From positions 19,947,743 through 20,007,742 of the forward strand of contig NC_049980.1 in NCBI RefSeq assembly GCF_000003815.2: a DNA stretch of 60,000 nt. The letters run 5' to 3'. The notes beneath the pieces are model-generated. The model was not told the origin of the DNA. It did not search any database and worked only from the letters and a program-made list of their open reading frames with translations. The position numbers and the translations under genes were made by a program. This document shows, one piece after another, positions 1-12,334 of this stretch (position 1 is its first letter; each line of letters begins with the position of its first letter). This DNA comes from Branchiostoma floridae. Taxonomy: Eukaryota; Chordata; Leptocardii; Amphioxiformes; Branchiostomatidae.

Positions 1-792
1 GAAGAAAAGTGGCCGCGGTACCAAACTGACTTGACCAAATTTTTCATGACCTCGTGTACAGACGCAGACATATGTATGCTAGCTATAGCTGCCATGCAGC
101 TTTCATTATTTTAAGAAGTAGGCAAAGAGATTTTATCCATAGATATAGCATAGAGGGCATGCAGACCTGCATGTAAGGGACACCTGGCCTAAAGCGCCTT
201 GCCGCAGGAAAGTGGACACAAATTATATTTCTGTCGTATAGACTCAGGATTTAGCCATGGCCTGGGTTAGTAGTAGCTGAGAGTAAGATAGCAACAACTT
301 GAACAAGACCCAATCGTTTTGACTCTTATCACGTTTGTACATGTCAATGCCATAAGCATTCCTCTCAATGGTCTCCATGAAGGGACGGATGTAACTTGTT
401 TCTATGCGGCCCAGAAATTGTACAGTAGATACCAGATACATAATTTGAGCAAGGAGTGAAATTTCCCGGCCACCATAACGTCATCAAACATTTGAAAACA
501 AGTTACTAACAGATATACATGTAGACTAGCCTGACATGCACTGTTTCAAGGCTTAATGCTAACGATAACCCAAAGAATGAAATTGTAAGAATTCACAGAC
601 CAGCTGTACTGGTCACAGCAAAAGGTCTTGGGTGTCCAGAGTGATACCCTTAACTGCATCCCCGACCCAAAACGATACACTATCTAATTTTAAGGTACCG
701 TTTTATAAGTATTTTGTACAGGATCATCTTTTCCACTAGCCCCCATTCCATCCAAATTGAGTTAAAATAACTGTTTCTGTTGGGCTTCACAG
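1..792 (+). other. RPS18: RPS18 intron (3' part of an upstream intron)
   Basis: This stretch precedes the first visible RPS18 exon and ends in a usable acceptor (pyrimidine-rich, then AG at 791-792). The first 39 residues of the protein are not found here, so the earlier exons must lie upstream of the window. I saw no convincing snoRNA boxes and no other gene; short ORFs here look random. Confidence 0.7.
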
Positions 793-1556
<764 letters not shown>

Positions 1557-1584
1557 AATGTTGTTCAACCCATGAGGAGCAGCA

Positions 1585-1590
1585 AATAAA
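1585..1590 (+). terminator. RPS18: RPS18 polyadenylation signal AATAAA
   Basis: Canonical AATAAA 29 bases after the stop codon, followed within about 35 bases by a T-rich stretch. The very short 3' UTR is typical of ribosomal protein genes. Confidence 0.85.
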
Positions 1591-4066
1591 TGTGTTAAAA
1601 GATGGAGAAGAATTTGTTCTTACTTGTCTTCCAAATCTTGAATAACCCCATCTTAGCCAGGCAGGTCCAATGTATCGGATAGTTTCAAAAGTAAAACTTT
1701 CCTTAGGGTTTTCTTGCACACATTTTTTCCGTAATACATTTTTGTGCTTTTGTAATTTTCTGTTATTGTATTTATATCTACATAACACATAACCAATAAT
1801 TATAGCACATCCCCAGAAATTATCAAACTTCCACAATCAATACAGAAGTCTATGTATAATTTACAAAAATGGTGAACTTCCCAACTACTAAGTATTTTAA
1901 TATTATAGAGTAAAACTTACTGCCACCAAGTACTTTATTAGGGTACCCTAATTACAATGCAGCAGATGTGCAAAGCTAAAGGTTGTGACAGGTCCTTCAA
2001 TATGATAATGTAATATGTAAAAGTTACAATACATTAGCTGTACTATACCGTTGAGATGTTACAAAACCCATCTGTCTTGTGAAAGGAAAGATTACCTGTA
2101 ATACAAATAGAACTATGCCTTTTTTACAGACCAATGGCTTTAACCCAGGAAGACAGCTTGGAAATGAAACGGTTACACAACGCTACATGCTAAGCTGCTT
2201 GTTATGAGCAGAGTGCTTGCTTTTGCAGTAAGATGTTGATGATGGGTCCACAGTGGCAAACCCTGACCGGATTGTTCCAAGGACTTAAAAATGATGCTTT
2301 CTTAGCTAGTAGGCATCCTTCCATTTCTTAGCTAGGTGCTCAGCATATATGAGAATGGTAGCTGAACCAGCTGCAGACCTGCACACACACCACTAGCAGG
2401 TAGTGGACTAGCCCAGTGCTGTAGTGCTTGTACAACTGGGTGGTCTAGGATATCTACAGCAAATGATCTGGGAAGAATTTTGGTTTAACTCATTGTAATG
2501 TTACTCCAACGTCTGACTTGACTTTTAGATTTAAAGGTGACTAACATGCATCTAATGCACTTACCGTGTCTGCTAAAACACAACTTGTGAAAGTTCACCT
2601 GTCTTGGTAGGAGTCACTGTAAATGGATTGAACTGTAGACGGAAGGAAGTTGAATTCCCTCAAATTGCCAGTTATGGACTCTGGCACATGACCAAATGAA
2701 CATATGACTCCAGTGGTGTATCTACCTGCAGGATAGCCTGTAATGCCGCTTGTCTTTTTCACAAAGGATCATGTTCCCTGTGGTTAAACCTATATTTTAT
2801 CAACACGTACGGGAAACAGTTCATCCATACACCAAAAAGCAGTTAATCAAGCAACTGGATATTTGTTTTTTTTTGGAACTGGATATGATTTTTGACCGTT
2901 TCCATAATCATATCCAGTTGCTTGATGAGTAACTTCTTTTTGATGTATTCTATTCCCTGGATGTCTAACCTTCGCCGACTATTCATTCATGATCTGCGAA
3001 TTTGTCTACAAGGAATACCGTTAATTACCAAATCAAACAGTTGCACCCTAGACAGCAGTTCCCCTATTTTGACCATGGCCGTCACTTAGTAGTATATTTC
3101 AGCTAATTTGTGCCGTTTGTCAATGTCTACGAGTCTATAGACTATATTGGCACTTTGTTTCCTGCGAAATTGGCTTCTTAGTCCCCATCGGCCCCTTCCA
3201 CTGCATGGGCCACTTTACAAATGAAGCAGAGTGTAAAAGAGAGATGCCCCGCATAATGACAAAACCCAGCAGCTATTCCCCTATGGTAAGGCTGGAGTAT
3301 GATATATTCCAGCGGTTAGTGAAAACGAGTGAGATACCACAAGGGTAAACGCTTGCAGGGAAATGAACTGGTTCTATTGATTGAATCAGTCCATGAAATC
3401 GAGAATGTTTGGGTTTGGTGACCGACTAACGTCGATAGCAGCTATTCTGAGGAACATTTCGTATGAGGCCGTTTATTGGAATGATATCCAGTCTATAGTT
3501 TCCAAATGTTACATTGGAAAAGATATAGTATGCAACGGACGAAACGATATGATGCACAGACAAAGATATGTCAACAGACATGAGTTCAATTGTGATAACA
3601 ACCCATGTGCATGCCTGGAAGTACAAGGTAACTTACTTTTTGGGACCCTGCTGTTTGTAGCTTGATCTAGCCTCAAAGCTTATCGCTGCTGTGTTCTGGT
3701 ATAGCACCATCAGCCTGAGTAGAATTTTTTCAAGCGGGAATCATCAAAGTCAAACTAACCGACGGTAGACCGTGTATGTACAAAAATGGTTCACACGTAC
3801 TTATTATGTTGTTGGTGTAGATAAATGTGTGACTCTGTACAGCATTGTTTTATCATTTTGTTCCCATATGACCAGAAAGATTAATTGGGGGATCAGTCTC
3901 CCGACACTGCCCTCGGGCATATATCACGGGTTTTGATCATGACATGGGCGGACACTGTCTCATGTACTCATGATACGTCACAAGCCACATGCTCAAACCA
4001 TAACTTTATTGCGACAATGAGCCAGTAGTCAGAGAATTCGTACATGGGCATGTTGTATTTTGTTGC
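1591..4066. other. Intergenic region, no gene recognised
   Basis: AT-rich sequence downstream of RPS18. The ORFs here are short, lack recognisable domains and are not flanked by convincing splice pairs. The only structured element I can support is the inverted-repeat relic at 2847-2925. Confidence 0.6.
2847..2925. mobile_element. Short MITE relic, same family as 26698-27003
   Basis: Inverted arms TCAAGCAACTGGATAT (2847-2862) and its complement (2910-2925) enclose a short centre. A second copy of the inner arm, AACTGGATATGATT at 2877-2890, pairs with 2906-2919, so this looks like an internally deleted or nested copy. The arm sequence matches the 25-bp terminal repeats of the full element in an ATP8B intron. 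Confidence 0.7.
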
Positions 4067-4515
4067 ATTGCAACTAGGGCTGGGTACCGGTACAGAAAAT
4101 TCAGGTCCAGGTCCGGTTCAGGTCCAAAGGATCAGGTCCAGGTCCGGACCTGAACCTGGACCTGATGCAGTATGACTCATACCAATGGTGTATTTCGCTA
4201 CAAAGAAATCTGTTTGGTGGAGTATTAGACTTACACTGGCGTTTTGAAATCCTTCAACGCTAACTGCACCTGTACGATTGGCTGTAAAACTTGGTAGAAA
4301 TGACTATAAACTCTGCTCTACTTCACTCTTGTTATTTTCTTCCACCTGCAAGCGCCAAAACGTGTGAATACCTGATCAAATAATCTGTTATTTTTTTAAC
4401 CGGTCCAACATCCGGTCCACCTAATTTTTTCAGGTCCGGTTTTTCTGGACCGGTCCAATAAGAAAAACCGGTTTTGTACCGGTACGCTGTACCGATACCC
4501 AGCCCTAATTGCAAC
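4067..4515. mobile_element. hAT-type MITE with 8-bp target duplication ATTGCAAC
   Basis: The element body is 4075-4507 (433 bp). Terminal inverted repeats begin TAGGGCTGGGTACCGGTAC on the left; the right end reads GTACCGATACCCAGCCCTA. It is flanked by perfect 8-bp direct repeats ATTGCAAC at 4067-4074 and 4508-4515, the target-duplication length of hAT transposons. The interior is built largely from GGTCC/GGACC motifs that fold back on themselves (about 4104-4166 and 4398-4460). There is no transposase ORF, so it is non-autonomous. Family placement rests on duplication length and TIR style. Confidence 0.85.
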
Positions 4516-6317
4516 GATTTCCAACATATGCGACTCAGATTAAAATTCATGATGGGCAAATCTTTCAATATCAGTTAAGTGATATATTCCGCTCAACTGA
4601 TACATAAATTAGCGATTTATATTTGTCAGAAAAGTGTTAAAGGCTTGGAAATCTTATCTATGGTTTATCGTTGTGTTTTATGAATGTCTTTATTTCAATC
4701 AATTCAACTTACATCACATGATATTATTGCACTGGAAGGCACTGTTAGGAATAACTCACTACTAGGGTACATGTTACGCTCACAAAGCACACATGGTTAT
4801 TACAAAGACTGTGTCATACAAATGTACACGGTCATAAGATTCGGGCTTTAATTAAAAGATGAAACTTTTCGCTAGTAATGATACAGGTAATGTTGCCCAT
4901 AGAAGCCAAACCCAATTGGTGCTGAGATCGTGACGCCAAGATCTTTGATAACTGTGCGTGCCACTACCGTGTGTAATCATCAATGATGAGAGGCTCAGGG
5001 GTTGAAGACCTTTCGCTGAACAAATGTGCCGTGCACGGTGCATTGTAATTTTGCGGTCCTTAGCCCAGCTACAGAGACGGCTGTTCTGGGGTGATTGTAG
5101 TGTGCGCAGTCAGCGCCATGTCAATTCACCATTGGTTATAATAAATTCGTGCCCTCCACGCAACTCCACTTGTCTAGATTGCGGGGCGCACTGTCTAAAT
5201 TTATGTAGTCTCCAGTTGCATTTAGGAGGTAGACATATTTTGAACAGATGTATCACAACGTCATCATCTATAGACAGGTGGTTTTGATCACGATATATCA
5301 CAAGTTTAATGAGCATTCCTTTCCCCCTGACACCGTGACAAGGTGATTAGTTGCAGTTTTTCTGACTTCTATTCTAGAGCAGCTGCTATTGGTGACTAGA
5401 CGTCCACACAAACAACGGATATGCACTCCCCAAAAGAACCCTCTGAAATTGTAGATGATGACCTGTTATCTGTGGTTGGAATGACTTCAAGAATTCTAGG
5501 CAGTTATTACCTGCCCAGAAACTGTATTCAGGTAGGTAAATGCCTGTGGATCCAAATGATAGCTGGATGATATTCCAACAAATACTAAGATACAACTGAA
5601 ATTGTTACTTGTAGGCTGAAGTATTTTCACTCAGATGTCTCGGATAGATTAACAATTTAGTATATCGTTGCCCTTTCCTATCCCAATACTTACTCGTGGA
5701 TTTTTTTTGCGAAATGTGTTTTCCTCTTTTGTCGTCACAATCACTCAGCTACTAAATGTGTTGCCTCGGTGCCAACCTTGAAGCAGGGGTAGCGATCAGT
5801 TGGTGCGGAATAAAGCTGGCATCCAGGCTATTAGATTTTAGGGCGAAACAAAACCACTACACGTCCGCCCCAAACACATTGTTCATATGGATTTAACACT
5901 TCTTTCCGAATACGCGACATAGAACGGCGCCGTGTCGTGTCGTGTACATTACTAAAAGAGAACGTTTGTAAATCTTGTTCAGCTGAAAATGGAGGCACGT
6001 CCTAACAGTGTACATGCACGGTTACGCCAACAGAAACGACAGAACAAACTGCCGCAATGACTAGGACCTTCTTGTATAGATGTACTAAGTCTCACAACAT
6101 ATTCCCACCACAAATGAAATTAACCTTCCGTTTTCAAAACACACATTGGGAATTGGATTCGGTCTAAAATCGACACAAATAGACCCTTCAAGGACTGGTG
6201 GTAGCTGAATTTGTATATAGTTATTAGTGTAGCTGCTAATCATCTGCAATGATAATTTTAAAGAACGCTTGCAGATAGATGTGCAAAAGTTAGGTGTGAT
6301 GAGTCGTTGAGTGTAAT
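4516..6317. other. Intergenic region, nothing recognised
   Basis: Only short, unremarkable ORFs on both strands (for example overlapping ones near 5024-5316) with no domain or splice context. I see no RNA gene or repeat that I can support. Confidence 0.5.
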
Positions 6318-6392
6318 ATAACCAGCTGCTGCCGCGCCGCGTGCCTGCGAAGCTGGTGTGTTACGCCGAACGGCCGTTATACCGGCTATATA

Positions 6393-6413
6393 GATACAGA
6401 TACAGATACAGAT
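6393..6413. repeat. (GATACA)n microsatellite
   Basis: Three and a half perfect copies of the hexamer lie immediately before the SINE head at 6418. A similar GATACAGATACAGAT run recurs near 12600, so it may belong to a dispersed repeat. Confidence 0.75.
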
Positions 6414-6417
6414 TTGT

Positions 6418-6690
6418 GAGACCGCGTGGCACGATCGGGAGCGCGTTGGTCTCAGGTCCGAGAGGTCCGGGGTTCAAATCCGCTTGCCGTGTGCCCTTGG
6501 GAAAGGCACTTTACACGACTTTCCTCACCTAACTCAGGTGTAAATGAGTACATAGCTGCGGCTAGTGGCAGGCCTTTGTGGTGGCGACAGGCCATAGGGG
6601 CATGTTCGGGCATGACGCACCCGCCATGACACATGAGTCAGGGGCAGGAGGAACCCCTTGCATCCTTGGTCGGAAATCCTCCTAGGAGAC
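6418..6690 (+). mobile_element. tRNA-derived SINE, copy 1
   Basis: The head contains an RNA polymerase III A box (TGGCACGATCGG, about 6427-6438) and a B box (GGTTCAAATCC, 6471-6481) at tRNA-like spacing. After the head come 37 bases (6492-6528) identical to 59016-59052 in the second SINE, including TGCCCTTGGGAAAGGCACTT. The 3' end is uncertain: homology with copy 2 fades after about 6550. The small ORFs here are not genes. Confidence 0.75.
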
Positions 6691-6889
6691 GGAAACTCCA
6701 AACAACAAACCTACATTCCACCAATGTAATTACTTTGTTTAAGTTATACTGTTCATTTCTTTGTCAGTTACACCAACTTGGTTATTTAATTCATATCATT
6801 TCAGTTGTTACAACGATTTGATGTTTTGTTACTTATATATATCTTACCAATGACCTCTGACCCCTTCTCATTATCTTAAGTTCATTGAA

Positions 6890-7081
6890 TTGATTTTTAT
6901 TTTGACACTTCAGTTGCTTTCAATACGTCTTATTTATGCTTCTACATTTATGTTGACTCATGTTTTTGCTTGTTTTGTAGCCTGTTTTGTAAACTGTAGA
7001 AATGGACTCCAGGAAGAATTTACGAGAAAATTGTTAAGTCTAATGGAGATCTCAATAAACAAACAAACAAACAAACAAACA
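6890..7081 (+). mobile_element. Possible 3' end of a retroposon with (AAAC)n tail
   Basis: AT-rich sequence ends in ATGGAGATCTCAATAAAC followed by an AAAC run (7057-7081), the form of a LINE or SINE 3' terminus with a simple-repeat tail. No reverse transcriptase remnant is visible, so family and 5' boundary are unknown. Confidence 0.4.
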
Positions 7082-7713
7082 GAGAAGAGGCGAATGACCA
7101 TTCGTTGAAGGTAATGAGTTCGAAAATAGCTAGGTTTTCAGCACCACAGACAGGACAGACTTAAGTTTTATTGAGAATGTGCCAAATATACGGTCAAAGC
7201 AGATAGCTGTGGCTAGTAACGGCTGTTCACATGTACGAGACGAGTAAAAACAGTAGCGAGTACAGTTTAAGATATTACTCACGTGACTGTAATCATAATC
7301 ACACAGTTGGATTTGATTTGAACTTCTAAGTTTAAGCATCTAACATGGCAGACAATATGTTGGAGTCACGTGAGTGAGTCTATATGCACTTGGTGTCAGT
7401 AGTGATAAATCAGCGAGGCTGAATTACTTTGCCTGGTAATTTGTAGTTAGAATTAGGTACAACCAACAAATCATTCATAGGGATAAATCATTACTGTCAT
7501 GGCTGCTATTACGGTGTATGCGTCATTTTGCTTTCAAGTCATCTTGCTATCTTTATCGATCATTGTTTGTAAGAATGACTCCCTGTGTATATATAACGTT
7601 ACATATGTATGGAGTTTCGAAAGGTACAATATCACACCAAATTTGTGGGCTTATTTGGTGGCCGAAATATTCCTCAAAGCATGTGTGCTTTGCCCCGTGC
7701 TTTGTTCACTAAT

Positions 7714-7744
7714 TTGATTGATTGATTGATTGATTAATTGATTG
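7714..7744. repeat. (TTGA)n microsatellite
   Basis: A run of the TTGA tetramer with a single interruption. Confidence 0.85.
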
Positions 7745-7902
7745 CTTCATCGATTCGTAGCATGTTCGTCCTTAGCTTTTTAAGCAAAATATCACGAATC
7801 GTTGCCAAAATTTGAGAATAAATTATACGAATATTCGGCCAAGGAGCTGATAAAAGCTCCTTGATTCGGCTAATCTTTTTTGCAAGACGCGCCGCTACTG
7901 AA

Positions 7903-8195
7903 GGAAAAATGGCAATTGGCATGTGGTACAAATCATGATCATTGCAAGATCAACCTACAACAAGAACGCAAATCGTGTTTTTATTGCAACATTTGGATAC
8001 AGGGACATGATGACGACATACCCAAGCTTACACCTTCTTTTCGTGTTACCACGAAAAAAATGACAATTGGAATGTGGTACAAATCACTGCAAGAACAAGA
8101 TACAAAAAGAATGCAAATTATCTTTTTTTTATGGCAGCATTTGAATACAGGACATGACGACATACTCAATTATACAGATTATTTTTCGTGTCACC
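7903..8195. repeat. Imperfect two-copy tandem duplication, about 145-150 bp per unit
   Basis: Unit 1 (about 7903-8050) and unit 2 (about 8053-8195) share, in the same order, ATGTGGTACAAATCA, CAAGA, AGAATGCAAAT/AGAACGCAAAT, CATTTGAATACAGG/CATTTGGATACAGG, GACATGA and TTTTCGTGTCACCA/TTTTCGTGTTACCA. A 123-codon ORF spans both units but its protein repeats the same duplicated words and resembles nothing I know, so I treat it as a non-coding repeat. Confidence 0.7.
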
Positions 8196-8251
8196 ATCAG
8201 AGTACATTACAAAATTACATCAAATACATGTACTACAAATACAGAAAATGA

Positions 8252-9420
8252 AACTACAGACACGCAAAGCACAATCAACATACTGTGTAAAATAAACCAC
8301 ATAACAGTAATCGTATGATAACTGAAATTGATATAATTACATGTTATGTGAATTGTTACCAGATACTACAATGCTTGTAGGATTGAAGTTTTGCTACTCA
8401 AATCTTTTGGTTTCTTTTATGACTACTAGTAGTTGGACGTACTGTAAGAATTTGGCGTTGTTTGAATCGGAAATGGAGAGTCGGAAGTGAATTAGGACAT
8501 TATCAGGACTATCAGGAACATTGTAAAGATTTGTGACATAGAATTACTGAGGAGGGGGAACGATATTGGGTGTAGTTGGGTAAGCACAAAAAAGAAGAAG
8601 AAAACAGTGATAAATACTTTCACAAGGATGGCCACAGCTATAAGCAGGACTGGTAAGGCTAGGCAGTGAGGGTACAAATCATGGGTCATACAAGAGTGGC
8701 CACTCAGTGTTCGAGCAACCAAACATCGTTGCCACACAGCGATTTAAAATATTAAGTTCAACATGTTCAAGCTGTCTGAGAAATGCGATAGGTTCTCCCT
8801 TGTTGTTGGCAGAACGAACAAGACTGGACCCCAGGGCAGGTTCGCCCGCCACCAACTAGTCCGACAAATGTGTCTACAGATGATTCAAATTAATTCCATG
8901 CAAATTGAAATTGTTTGTTGTTGTGGGAGATAAGGGCCCCATTGACCCATCAACCAGCTACATTCAATCACCTTCAACTTGCCCCATTGTCAACCAATCA
9001 AAGTCGACGAAAATACACTTCTAGTTTTAGTTCAACAAAACACATCACGAAACCACCCTCGACTGACCACCCCGTTCACCGGTGTCAGTAAACACATACT
9101 AGTACCAGATCAAACTAACCCACACATCTGCTTATCCTCGTGTCTTCCAGCATATGTGTGTTTTTGATTGGCCTGAGATCACGTGGTAATAAGACGTACA
9201 CATTCCTAGTGCTCTCCAGTGCTCTGGTGCTCGCGCAAGTAGGACTGTGCGATATTCATCATGGGGGAGAAAGTTCTGGTACTCAAAGTGAAGAGAGCTA
9301 CGAAAGTTTTCCTAACGATAACAAAAGTAATATCATAGAAGATTTATTTATTTAAATAATGTGGATATCATTTCATTTTAGGACATTAAGGCCGTTGGAA
9401 GGTATTATAAAAACGCAATC
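8252..9420. other. Intergenic region, nothing recognised
   Basis: No exon, RNA gene or mobile element that I can support. ORFs are short and random-looking. Confidence 0.5.
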
Positions 9421-9760
9421 AGCTTAGTACCACCGCCCCTTGCTGGATTTCGTCTAATCCTTAACATGGCGTCGCTGGATACGGTGTGAACAAACTCCAG
9501 ATCGGAGAAAATAGCGTGACTGTGTTTAGTGCAAGCTTAGAGTTTCGCCGCCACAACGGAAAGCTGCTCAACTTATTATTTGCCGCTTCTACCGATGAGG
9601 GACTAAAAGCCACGCACAAGCCACGGGAAAACCGGCGCGATCGCTCATTCATTCATAGATCTTTTCCCGGTTTGTACGAAGTTTTCCAGTTCTGCATTCT
9701 GACAGGTGTGGGTTACGGTTGTTGTAGGCGAGACGGAAACCATTTCTGTTTCACAAAATG
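9420..9760 (+). promoter_or_regulatory. CpG-richer block, possible promoter or non-coding first exon region
   Basis: This stretch has more CpG than its surroundings and includes a GC box (CCGCCCC, 9433-9439). It lies 5.5 kb upstream of the ATP8B start exon, whose acceptor implies a non-coding exon further upstream. Assigning it to ATP8B is inference only; a 91-codon ORF here (9486-9761) has no recognisable domain. Confidence 0.2.
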
Positions 9761-10564
9761 AGCATAATATCTCGTGAAAACCTGGAGGATGTAATGGCAA
9801 AAGTGTAGACATTGCTAAAGGCTATTCGGAATCGTGAGTCACATCATATGATAACCTCGTGTGAATGTTTCTGTATCATGTGCAAGTGATAGTAAATTTT
9901 GACCTGATCAACCGGCAGAGCATGTTGTAAAGAGCTCCACCCAAATCATCTCTTCCGTGTTTCATGTTTACCCCCATGCTCGATGCTTTGTGTCCACACC
10001 CTTTGGCCCTTTTGTTTTGTCTTGAATAGTCGCGGGGGCGTGTACCGTCACTGTTTTTGTCCGCTCCAAGTGACGTTATCAACGTGTCATAGCGACAAAT
10101 CAGAATATCTTCCTCTAGTCTAGGTTCTATTATAACAATGTTACTCCCTTCAAATTATATGGCAGAGCTGTTCATATCGTATATTTAGCAGATGGTAGTC
10201 TGACTTCAATAGGAGTCCATCTGACATAGCTGGATTATACTCCCTTCTACAATTGTATGTATAGTTATAAATACCTTGCATTGTAATTATATGACAGCTA
10301 TAGTGTGTCTTGTGGGCTATTTTCCCATTTGTCAGTTTTGACTTGAACTTGTTGGTTTGTCGGGTATTTTGAAATCCAAATTTTTTCCAAAAATTTTATT
10401 TCGTTACTTCCATAGAAATGAAGGAATTGTTTTTGGTCCATGTGAATGTTTGTCTCGGGACTCTCTGAAACGCCATTTTTTGCATTTTCAGGGGTAAATT
10501 TTGCTGTTAGACTAGCTTGATTTAATGAAATTTCCATCATAAAAAAATTCACAAGGTTTCAGCT

Positions 10565-10645
10565 TGCTTTGGAGGGGGGAGGACGCCCCCCCCCCCCACA
10601 TATTTACCGGGGTGACGGCTGCCCCCCCTGTGCCGCCGCCACTGC
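10565..10645. repeat. Fragment with long C and G runs, possible transposon end
   Basis: A 14-base C run beginning at 10585 is followed by CTGTGCCGCCGCCACTG. Its reverse complement, CAGTGGCGGCGGCACAG, resembles the GC-rich ends of the element at 11301-12329. No partner end or target duplication was found. Confidence 0.35.
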
Positions 10646-11295
10646 AAAAAAAAGGTATTAATTCTATGGCAAGCGTCACCACGTCTGGACATATAAGATA
10701 TATGCCGATGCTGGAGATGGGGTTGCTGGTAGCTTGAACAGATTTGCAGTAGTTAATGAAAAATGTTTTCACAAAGTTGAAAACAAAGCTTCAAATTATG
10801 TCAAATCATGCTATACCAGAAGGGACCCACACCCAAAATATATCATAATTTTTAGACAATCCTTCCTTTCTGTAGACCCCTTCCAACCCATTTCCATTCT
10901 GCCTAACTGGGTAGCAGATTTTAATTTTGTGCCAAAAGGCTACCTTAGCAGGCTGAAGGTTAATCAAGTACCATGCAGAGTTCAAAACACTATTTTTTCT
11001 GTTATGTGCATCATGTCAGGTTTATAACTTCTTACAAAGCCTGAATTTTCAAGCAGTTTTAACTTCCTTCTGCAATTATTTCAGCAAATTGCAGATTGCA
11101 GAATGGTATTTCAAGCCTGGCACAGTCCTATCAGTACACAGATTATATCAACACCTTTTGTTTATCTAGTTGCATACCAGTCTCTTGACCGGTCCTCTAA
11201 CCGGGAAAGTTGTGGGGGTGGTACATGCTGCATTATACAGTGCCAAATCATCACTACAGCAAACCAACTCTCCTTTCTCTGTTCATCCAAAATCT

Positions 11296-12334
11296 GAGTC
11301 CAGGGGCGGATCCAGGATTTTGCAAAGGGGGGGCGCATATGCTGTTGCACCTCAGCATAGCTGCGTGGGGGGAGAGCAAGAGAGGGGGGTTTCCCCCTCT
11401 AGTTTGGGGGGTTTGGGGGGCCTCCCCCGAGAACTTTTTAAAATAAAGAGACTCTGGTGCATTCTAGAGCCATTTCTGTGCGAAAATAACCAACGAATCA
11501 AAACTGACTTTTAGGGCTTAACAAATATAATAAACGAACGAACACTGATCATGATTTTTATAGTTAGCAATCTCACATTCAACAATCATATTTTTGGCCT
11601 AGGGGAACGGCCATCGAAACATGTCTTGAGCCGGAGGGAGGGCCATTGAAAAAAAATTGCCTAAGGGGCCTTAAAGATACAAGCAAAATATGCCCCTAAA
11701 ACGCAGGAAATGAAGTTTCAGGTGGTCAAGATTTTAATTTTTCTCTGGACGTGCCTGGTGACCGTGGCTTGCGCCTCCGGCGCCCACGACGCTCTGGCGT
11801 TCGTCACCATCAAAAATCTTTTCCCCTGACAGAAATGTCATTACATTTAGCATAGTCTACCAGCAAAGTTTATCCCTCAAAGTGCAGGAAAACCTGTTTC
11901 AGAGGGTTCAAATTTCAACATTTTAAACGATGTTTACTTTCGTGACAGCGGGCTCTCTGCTGCGTGCATATGACGTAATCATGCATATGATGGCGCGAAA
12001 ATTTTTCGGCAAGTTTGTTGGTTGGCCGAAATAACTCCCGTTTTGGAATGATTACAGCAGTATTGAAACGGTTTTCGTCACGATATCACTAAAATGTACC
12101 CAAGTCTAGCTCTTCCAAGTAGAACATTAATTTAGCTTCTTTTGTGTAAATATCGTACATGTGTAGTGGAAAAAATCGCCGTTTTTTTCACCTGACCCAT
12201 TTTGCATCTTTCGCTGATTTTCTGGATTTCTTTGTGGAATTCCTTTTTTGGGGAGTCCAGCCGAATTTTTTTTTTGGTCCAGCCAAAGGGAGGGCGCGCG
12301 CCGGGTGCCCCCCCCTAAATCCGCCGATGGAGTC
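11296..12334. mobile_element. Non-autonomous DNA transposon, about 1 kb, 5-bp duplication GAGTC
   Basis: The left end CAGGGGCGGATCCAGG (from 11301) and the right end CTAAATCCGCCGATG (to 12329) form imperfect terminal inverted repeats. Both sides are flanked by GAGTC (11296-11300 and 12330-12334). Purine-rich runs just inside the left end and C runs inside the right end are roughly complementary. No transposase reading frame was found, so the element (1,029 bp) must have moved in trans. The superfamily is not certain; hAT-like is possible. Confidence 0.65.

Noticed and set aside
9486-9761. 91-codon ORF as a gene
   Set aside because: No domain, no splice context and no similarity that I recognise; noted only as part of a CpG-richer block.
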